Under the pieces are notes generated by a model. That model was not told the DNA's origin and ran no database searches. It was given only the letters and a program-made list of their open reading frames with translations. Source: Faecalispora jeddahensis (GTDB lineage: Bacteria > Bacillota > Clostridia > Oscillospirales > Acutalibacteraceae). Taken from it: 64,000 nt of DNA. The translations under genes and the position numbers were made by a program. The stretch covers positions 22,809 to 86,808 of the forward strand of contig NZ_CBYL010000010.1 in assembly GCF_000577335.1 (NCBI RefSeq), given 5' to 3'. Below, piece by piece: positions 58,879 through 64,000 of the stretch (position 1 is its first letter; each line of letters starts with the position of its first letter).

Positions 58879-60816
58879 TTATTTCGCCTTGGTACGAACT
58901 TCTTCCACCGCTTTTGCGATGAAATCCGACAAAGGCATGGTGCCGATGTCACCGTCGCGGCGGCTGCGCACAGCCACAACGCCGTTTTCCATTTCCTTGT
59001 CCCCAATGACGAGCATATAGGGGATCTTTTCGAGCTGCGCCTCACGGATCTTATAGCCGATCTTCTCGCTGCGGTGGTCGCAGGTGACTTCAAGTCCGGC
59101 CTCTTCGAGCTGACGCTTGATCTCATCGGCCTGATCGTGCAGGCGCTCACTGATTGGCAGCACACGAACCTGCTCGGGCATCAGCCACATGGGCAGGGCA
59201 CCGGCGTATTTTTCAATCAGCAGGGCCAAGGTGCGCTCGTAGCAGCCGAGAGAAGTGCGGTGGATGATATAGGGATTCTTTTTCACGCCGTCCTTATCCA
59301 CGAATTCCATGCCGAATTTCTCGGCCAGCATCTGGTCGATCTGGATGGTGATGAGAGTGTCTTCCTTGCCGTGTACGTTGCGGATCTGAATGTCGAGCTT
59401 CGGGCCGTAGAACGCAGCTTCGCCGACACCGATGGAATATTTCAGACCCAGATGATTCAGAATGCGTTCCATCACGCCCTGAGCTTCATCCCACTGTTCG
59501 GGAGTGCCGATATATTTCACGCGGTCATTCGGATCCCACTGTGAGAAGCGGTAGCTGACGTCTTCATCCAGACCGAGTGTTTTCAGCATGAAGTTAGCCA
59601 GCTCCACGCAGCCTCTGAATTCGTCCTCCAGCTGTTCGGGGGTGCAGATCAGGTGGCCTTCGGAAATGGTGAACTGGCGTACACGGATCAGGCCGTGCAT
59701 CTCGCCGGAATCCTCGTTACGGAACAGGGTAGAGGTTTCACCCAGACGCATCGGCAGGTCGCGGTAAGAGCGCTGGCGGTTCAGAAAGACCTGATACTGG
59801 AACGGGCAGGTCATCGGGCGCAGGGCAAATACTTCCTTGTCCTTCGATTCGTCACCCATCACGAACATGCCTTCGCGGTAGTGATCCCAGTGGCCGGAGA
59901 TCTTATACAGATCGCTCTTTGCCATCAGCGGAGTTTTGGTCAGCAGATAGCCGCGCTTTTTCTCGGTATCCTCTACAAAACGCTGGAGGGTTTGCAGAAC
60001 ACGCGCGCCCTTCGGCAGCATGATCGGCAGGCCCTGGCCGATATAATCGACGGTGGTGAAGTATTCGAGCTGGCGGCCCAGCACATTATGGTCGCGCTTT
60101 CTGGCTTCCTCCACCTTCGCCAGGTATTCCTCCAGCTCCGATGCCTTGGGGAACGAAATGCCGTACACGCGCTGCAGCGCCTTGTTTTTGGAATCGCCGC
60201 GCCAGTAGGCGGAGGTTGCGGCAGTCAGCTTGACCGCCTTGATGCCGCCGGTGGAAAGCAGGTGAGGGCCTGCGCACAGATCAACGAATTCACCCTGGCG
60301 GTAGAACGAAATATCCTCGCCCTTGCCCGCGTGTTCTTCAATTAGCTCTACCTTGTAGGGCTGCTCCTGCTCCTCCATCAGCTTCTTTGCTTCGGCAGGG
60401 GAAAGAAGGAACCGCTCGATCGGCAGATTCTCTTTGATGATCTTCTTCATTTCCGCCTCAATTTTCGGCAGATCCTCGGGGGTCAGGGTGCGGGGCAGAT
60501 CAAAGTCATAATAAAAGCCGCGCTCGATCGACGGGCCGATGGCGAATTTCGCTTCGGGGAACAGGCGTTTCACGGCCTGTGCCATAATGTGAGAGGTGGT
60601 GTGCCAATAGGCCTGCTTGCCCTCCTCCTGCTCAAAGGTCAGGATTTCGACGGAACAGTCCTCGCTGAGCGGGGTGCGCAGATCAACTACCTTGCCGTCT
60701 ACACGCCCGGCACAGGCAGCCTTGTAAAGGCCCGCGCCAAGGGATTTGGCCACTTCCGCAACGGTAATTCCGGATTCATATTCTTTGACATCGTCTCTCA
60801 GTACTATTTTAATCAT
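58879..60816 (-). CDS. thrS: Threonyl-tRNA synthetase
   Basis: 645 residues, class II synthetase. N-terminal TGS domain (1-60), then the SAD editing domain with HTTSHIMAQAVKRLFPEAKF and YRQGEFVDLCAGPHLLSTGG. The catalytic core has motif 2-like GETSTLFRNEDSGEMHGLIR, zinc Cys in RPMTCPFQYQVFL and HRTSLGCYERTLALLIEKY. The anticodon domain (PEQVRVLPISERLHDQADEI) ends the protein. The start ATG is at 60816. Regulated by a T-box leader upstream. MTCPFQ replaces the more common MNCPGH. Confidence 0.97.
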   Translation of the reverse strand: MIKIVLRDDVKEYESGITVAEVAKSLGAGLYKAACAGRVDGKVVDLRTPLSEDCSVEILTFEQEEGKQAYWHTTSHIMAQAVKRLFPEAKFAIGPSIERGFYYDFDLPRTLTPEDLPKIEAEMKKIIKENLPIERFLLSPAEAKKLMEEQEQPYKVELIEEHAGKGEDISFYRQGEFVDLCAGPHLLSTGGIKAVKLTAATSAYWRGDSKNKALQRVYGISFPKASELEEYLAKVEEARKRDHNVLGRQLEYFTTVDYIGQGLPIMLPKGARVLQTLQRFVEDTEKKRGYLLTKTPLMAKSDLYKISGHWDHYREGMFVMGDESKDKEVFALRPMTCPFQYQVFLNRQRSYRDLPMRLGETSTLFRNEDSGEMHGLIRVRQFTISEGHLICTPEQLEDEFRGCVELANFMLKTLGLDEDVSYRFSQWDPNDRVKYIGTPEQWDEAQGVMERILNHLGLKYSIGVGEAAFYGPKLDIQIRNVHGKEDTLITIQIDQMLAEKFGMEFVDKDGVKKNPYIIHRTSLGCYERTLALLIEKYAGALPMWLMPEQVRVLPISERLHDQADEIKRQLEEAGLEVTCDHRSEKIGYKIREAQLEKIPYMLVIGDKEMENGVVAVRSRRDGDIGTMPLSDFIAKAVEEVRTKAK

Positions 60817-60843
60817 GGTGCTTCCTCCTGAATCGGTTCATTT

Positions 60844-61113
60844 TGGATATAAAAAAAGCCCCGCCCCAAATTCCTGGGGCGAGACTTGTGATCCCGCGGT
60901 TCCACCCGGTTCGGCAAAACATAACAGCTTTGCCCTCCTTGCGGCTGATAACGGTGCCGGCCGTCACGCCTTAAACCGGGAGCGGTTATTCGGCGCGCGC
61001 TCCAAGACGGTAATCCAAATTCTCTTTGCCGCACCCGCTTTCAGCCGACGACGGGCGCTCTCTGCTGCAAAGCACTGAATCGGATCTTCTTTTCAACGCT
61101 TTTCTGTATATCT
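60844..61113 (-). promoter_or_regulatory. T-box riboswitch upstream of thrS
   Basis: The T-box element GGGTGGAACCGCG lies at 60895-60907 (minus strand), followed by a terminator stem CGCCCCAGG/CCTGGGGCG-type and a T-run (60851-60880). In the Stem I region the specifier context GGATTACCGTC gives ACC (Thr), consistent with thrS. Uncharged tRNA-Thr would favour read-through. Confidence 0.92.
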
Positions 61114-61119
61114 GACTCC

Positions 61120-61148
61120 ATACTACCACCCGGCGGCGGCCTTGTCAA
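61120..61148 (-). promoter_or_regulatory. Promoter of the T-box-thrS unit
   Basis: On the minus strand TTGACA (61143-61148), 17-base spacer and TAGTAT (61120-61125). Confidence 0.75.
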
Positions 61149-61201
61149 GGGAACGACTTCGTGATATTTCACGATTTTGTCCGGCTCCCGCATCAAATTT
61201 C

Positions 61202-61231
61202 TTGACAGAGGGGCTGTAAAAGTAATACAAT
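61202..61231 (+). promoter_or_regulatory. Promoter of rny
   Basis: TTGACA (61202-61207), 18-base spacer and TACAAT (61226-61231), about 110 bases before the TTG start. Confidence 0.7.
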
Positions 61232-61339
61232 TAGAAATAAGATGCGCCTGACGGCACATCTATGGGATTGACGCACCCAGCCTAAATTAATTTGAACTAA
61301 AAAATATGAAAAAATTCACAGCAAGGAGGTGTCCGTAAT

Positions 61340-62899
61340 TTGAATGTTCCCCTATGGTTATGTTTGATAATAGCGCTCGGTTGCGCTGTTATTTTTGGAA
61401 TAGTTGCTTTTTTCGCAGGGATAGGCCATAGAAAGAAAGTCGCGGAGTCCGTGATTGGTTCGGCCGAGCAGGAAGCCAAGCGCATCGTAAGCGATGCCAT
61501 CAAAGCGGCTGAAGCGAAGAAAAAGGAAACGATTCTTGAGGGTAAAGACGAGATTCACAGGCAAAGAACGGAATCGGAGAGAGAACTGAACGAACGCAGA
61601 AAAGAAGTCCAGCGGCAGGAACGCAGAATTCAGCAGAAGGAAGAAACCTTAGACAAAAAGCTAGAGGGGCTTGAGTCGAAGGAGAACGCGATCAACACCA
61701 AGAACAAAAAAGCGGATGAAAGGCTTGCCGAAGCGGAGGCTGTCAAAAAGAGCCAGTTTGATATGCTGGAACGCATTTCCGGCTTCACCGTAGAGCAGGC
61801 CAAGGAATATATGCTGAAAAGCCTTGAGGACAAGTTGACGCACGAAAAGGCCGTTAAAATACGGGAGTTTGAACAGCAGGCCAGAGAAGAAGCGGAAAAT
61901 AACGCCCGCGAGATCATCTCGCTGGCGATTCAGCGCTGTGCCGCCGACCATGTGGCGGAGGCAACCATTTCTGTGGTGCCGCTGCCCAACGACGATATGA
62001 AGGGCCGCATCATCGGCCGAGAGGGACGCAATATCCGCGCCATTGAAACGATGACCGGTGTTGACCTGATTATCGACGACACGCCGGAAGCGATCACGCT
62101 GTCCTGCTTTGAGCCGGTGCGCCGAGAGGTTGCCCGCATCGCTTTGGAGCGTTTGATTTCCGACGGCCGGATTCATCCTGCCCGCATTGAAGAAACCATT
62201 GAAAAAGCCCGCCGAGAGGTGGATGCGACCATCAAGCAGGAGGGCGAACGCGCCGTCATTGAAGCCGGCGTGAACGGAATCCATCCCGAACTGATTAAGC
62301 TGCTGGGACGGCTGCGTTACCGCACCAGCTATGGTCAGAACGTGCTGAACCACTCTCTTGAGGTGGCGTATCTCTGCGGCATCATGGCGTCGGAGCTGGG
62401 GCTGGACCCCACACTGGCGCGCAGAGCCGGTTTGCTGCACGACATCGGCAAGGCGCTCGACCACGAAATCGAGGGCTCGCATGTTGATATCGGCGTAGAC
62501 GTAGCGAGAAAGTATAAAGAAAGCGAAGCAGTTGTCCACGCGATTCAGGCCCATCACGGCGACGTAGAGGCGAAAACCATTATCGCCTGCCTGGTACAGG
62601 CGGCCGACGCGATTTCCGCCGCGCGCCCCGGCGCCCGCCGCGAAAATCTGGAAAACTACATCAAGAGGCTGGAAAAACTGGAAGCCGTGGCCTCCTCCTT
62701 CAACGGGGTGGAGCGTTGCTATGCGATTCAGGCCGGCCGAGAGATTCGCATTATGGTAAAGCCCGACGTGGTCAACGATGACCGCATGGTGCTGCTGGCC
62801 CGCGAGATCTGTGACAAGATCGAGCAGGACTTGGAGTATCCCGGGCAGATCAAGGTCAATATTATCCGCGAAAGCCGGGCAATCGAGTACGCGAAGTAA
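61340..62899 (+). CDS. rny: Ribonuclease Y
   Basis: Membrane-anchored endoribonuclease that starts mRNA decay in Firmicutes. 519 residues: one N-terminal membrane helix ([20 protein letters not shown]), a long coiled coil (about 45-200), a KH domain ([20 protein letters not shown]) and an HD domain ([19 protein letters not shown], then [12 protein letters not shown]). Start is TTG at 61340 with AGGAGGT 9 bases upstream. ymdB follows, as in Bacillus. Confidence 0.96.
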   Translation: MNVPLWLCLIIALGCAVIFGIVAFFAGIGHRKKVAESVIGSAEQEAKRIVSDAIKAAEAKKKETILEGKDEIHRQRTESERELNERRKEVQRQERRIQQKEETLDKKLEGLESKENAINTKNKKADERLAEAEAVKKSQFDMLERISGFTVEQAKEYMLKSLEDKLTHEKAVKIREFEQQAREEAENNAREIISLAIQRCAADHVAEATISVVPLPNDDMKGRIIGREGRNIRAIETMTGVDLIIDDTPEAITLSCFEPVRREVARIALERLISDGRIHPARIEETIEKARREVDATIKQEGERAVIEAGVNGIHPELIKLLGRLRYRTSYGQNVLNHSLEVAYLCGIMASELGLDPTLARRAGLLHDIGKALDHEIEGSHVDIGVDVARKYKESEAVVHAIQAHHGDVEAKTIIACLVQAADAISAARPGARRENLENYIKRLEKLEAVASSFNGVERCYAIQAGREIRIMVKPDVVNDDRMVLLAREICDKIEQDLEYPGQIKVNIIRESRAIEYAK

Positions 62900-62917
62900 C
62901 CGGCCTGCGGCAAAAAG

Positions 62918-62950
62918 GGAGAGGGAACAGTTTTGTTCCCTCTCTTTATT
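62918..62950 (+). terminator. Terminator after rny
   Basis: The stem AGAGGGAACA/TGTTCCCTCT with a TTT-type loop is followed by CTTTATT. Confidence 0.8.
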
Positions 62951-63113
62951 ATATGCAGCGGGATTTTCTTCGCTGCCCCTTGTGTTATTTTCTGCGGATG
63001 GTGTAAAATAGAATACAAGAGATCTTTTTTACACATTCAAACCGGCGGTTCTTCCTGAAGCTTTGAAGCGGCAGAATCGCCATACTTTTCAACAGATAGA
63101 AAGAGTGAAATGA

Positions 63114-63905
63114 ATGAATATTCTGGCAATAGGCGACGTTGTGGGCAGCATCGGCTGTCGTTTTCTGCGCGAACAGCTGCCCCGCCTGAAAAAGGAAAGG
63201 CAGATCGATCTGGTGATTGTCAACGGTGAAAACTCCGCGGACGGCAACGGCATCACTCCTGCTTCGGCAGAATTTTTGTTTTCCAGCGGGGTGGATGTGA
63301 TCACGACCGGCAATCACAGCTTTCGCCGCAAAGAAAGCTACGAGCTGTACGACCAGTGCGAAACCCTGCTGCGCCCCGCGAATTTTCCCAGCGGCGTGCC
63401 CGGGCACGGTGTGTGCGTGGTAGACCTTGGCCGCGTGCAGATAGCGGTGATCAACCTGATGGGCACCTCTTACATGGACAGCCTCGATTGCCCCTTTGCA
63501 GCCATGGACCGGATTCTCAGCGATCCGGACCTGCCGCCGATACGCCTGGTGGATTTTCATGCGGAGGCCACCGGGGAAAAGGGCGCGATGGGGTATTATC
63601 TGGATGGCCGGGTGACCGCGGTATTCGGCACGCATACGCATGTGCAGACTGCCGATGAGCAGCTTCTGCCGCAGGGAACCGCATTTCTATCCGATCTTGG
63701 CATGACGGGCCCGATCCGTTCCGTGCTCGGCGTAAAGCCCGAGCTTGTGATCCAAAAGCTGCGCACGCACATGCCGGTTCGCTTCGATGTGGCCGACGGT
63801 CCCTGTCGAATGGAGGGCGCAATTTTCTCTGTAGATGTTCGAAAAGGAAACGCAATTTCTGTTGAAAGGGTGCAAATCAAGACATATTCGACAAATATTG
63901 AATAG
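63114..63905 (+). CDS. ymdB: YmdB-like metallophosphoesterase
   Basis: 263 residues of the TIGR00282/YmdB family, two-metal phosphoesterases that hydrolyse 2',3'-cAMP. In Bacillus YmdB affects biofilm and motility genes. Motifs: LAIGDVVGSIG (metal), VNGENSADGNGIT, ITTGNHSF, VDFHAEATGEKGAM, FGTHTHVQTAD and SDLGMTGPIRSVLG. ATG 63114 follows GAGTGAAATGA; its own terminator-separated unit after rny. Confidence 0.95.
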   Translation: MNILAIGDVVGSIGCRFLREQLPRLKKERQIDLVIVNGENSADGNGITPASAEFLFSSGVDVITTGNHSFRRKESYELYDQCETLLRPANFPSGVPGHGVCVVDLGRVQIAVINLMGTSYMDSLDCPFAAMDRILSDPDLPPIRLVDFHAEATGEKGAMGYYLDGRVTAVFGTHTHVQTADEQLLPQGTAFLSDLGMTGPIRSVLGVKPELVIQKLRTHMPVRFDVADGPCRMEGAIFSVDVRKGNAISVERVQIKTYSTNIE

Positions 63906-63944
63906 TGTTATAATTTTTTCTGATTTATTTTAACAAAAAATCTC

Positions 63945-64000
63945 TTGCCAAATACTAGTTTTTGTTTTATGATAGAGGTGTAACTTAGAGGCGGGAGGTT
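63945..64000 (+). promoter_or_regulatory. Promoter and ribosome binding site of a gene beyond the right edge
   Basis: TTGCCA (63945-63950), 17-base spacer and TATGAT (63968-63973); the window ends in GCGGGAGGTT, a strong ribosome binding site. The next gene is probably spoVS by analogy with other rny-ymdB regions; its coding part is not visible. Confidence 0.6.

Overview
The window looks like the chromosome of an endospore-forming member of the Clostridia, most likely of the Ruminococcaceae/Oscillospiraceae type. Supports are the gpr-spoIIP pair, rny-ymdB with what looks like the next gene's start signals at the right edge, a T-box in front of thrS, a preQ1-I riboswitch in front of queT, and many secreted or anchored proteins with Ser-rich linkers. 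Most genes have strong AGGAGG-type ribosome binding sites. Many promoters are of the extended -10 type (TGnTATAAT). Species level cannot be read from the sequence alone.

Left part (1-19.8 kb): spore germination protease and SpoIIP, a PhzF-like enzyme, a TauE/SafE exporter and an FtsA-like ATPase with an unusual C-terminal extension. A potassium uptake set follows: two TrkA/KtrA-like subunits and a TrkH/KtrB-like channel, with the queuosine-precursor transporter QueT and its riboswitch inserted between them. Next is a complete zinc-starvation operon on the minus strand: ZnuA, ZnuC, ZnuB, a CxCC COG0523 GTPase, a GTPase-permease fusion and a TIGR03943-like protein, behind a promoter with a Zur-like palindrome. 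A Gfo/Idh/MocA oxidoreductase closes this part.

Middle (19.9-44.6 kb): a repeat-rich stretch; a SERCA-like calcium P-type ATPase with a 500-nt leader; a 250-bp hairpin-rich element; an SDR/DUF3783/GNAT cluster; a secreted CAP-domain protein; a homocysteine-methyltransferase-like protein that has lost its zinc ligands; ywiB-like/argS and ddl; the secE-nusG-rplKA-rplJL translation/transcription block with an L10 leader; and small regulators and transporters.

Right part (44.6-64 kb): an accessory region. It begins with a NUDIX hydrolase and a mobilizable-element remnant (large serine recombinase, a TnpW-like protein, two ribbon-helix-helix proteins, a Rep-like winged helix protein) ending in an iteron-like array of degenerate ~62-bp repeats. 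Next is an undescribed 8-kb co-directional gene set: a DeoR-like HTH protein, a WG-repeat protein, a soluble MotA-like protein, a beta-CASP metallo-beta-lactamase protein, small membrane proteins, a PD-(D/E)XK-like nuclease and a protein with an HTH-like tail. It ends at a tRNA-Gly gene. Core genes resume with thrS (T-box), rny and ymdB.

The features I judge least explained are: (i) a dispersed ~55-75-bp fold-back repeat with compensatory stem changes and a built-in extended -10 promoter; (ii) the ~62-bp array at 49.6-49.93 kb; (iii) the hairpin-rich element at 23.8-24.05 kb; and (iv) the 50-58 kb gene set.
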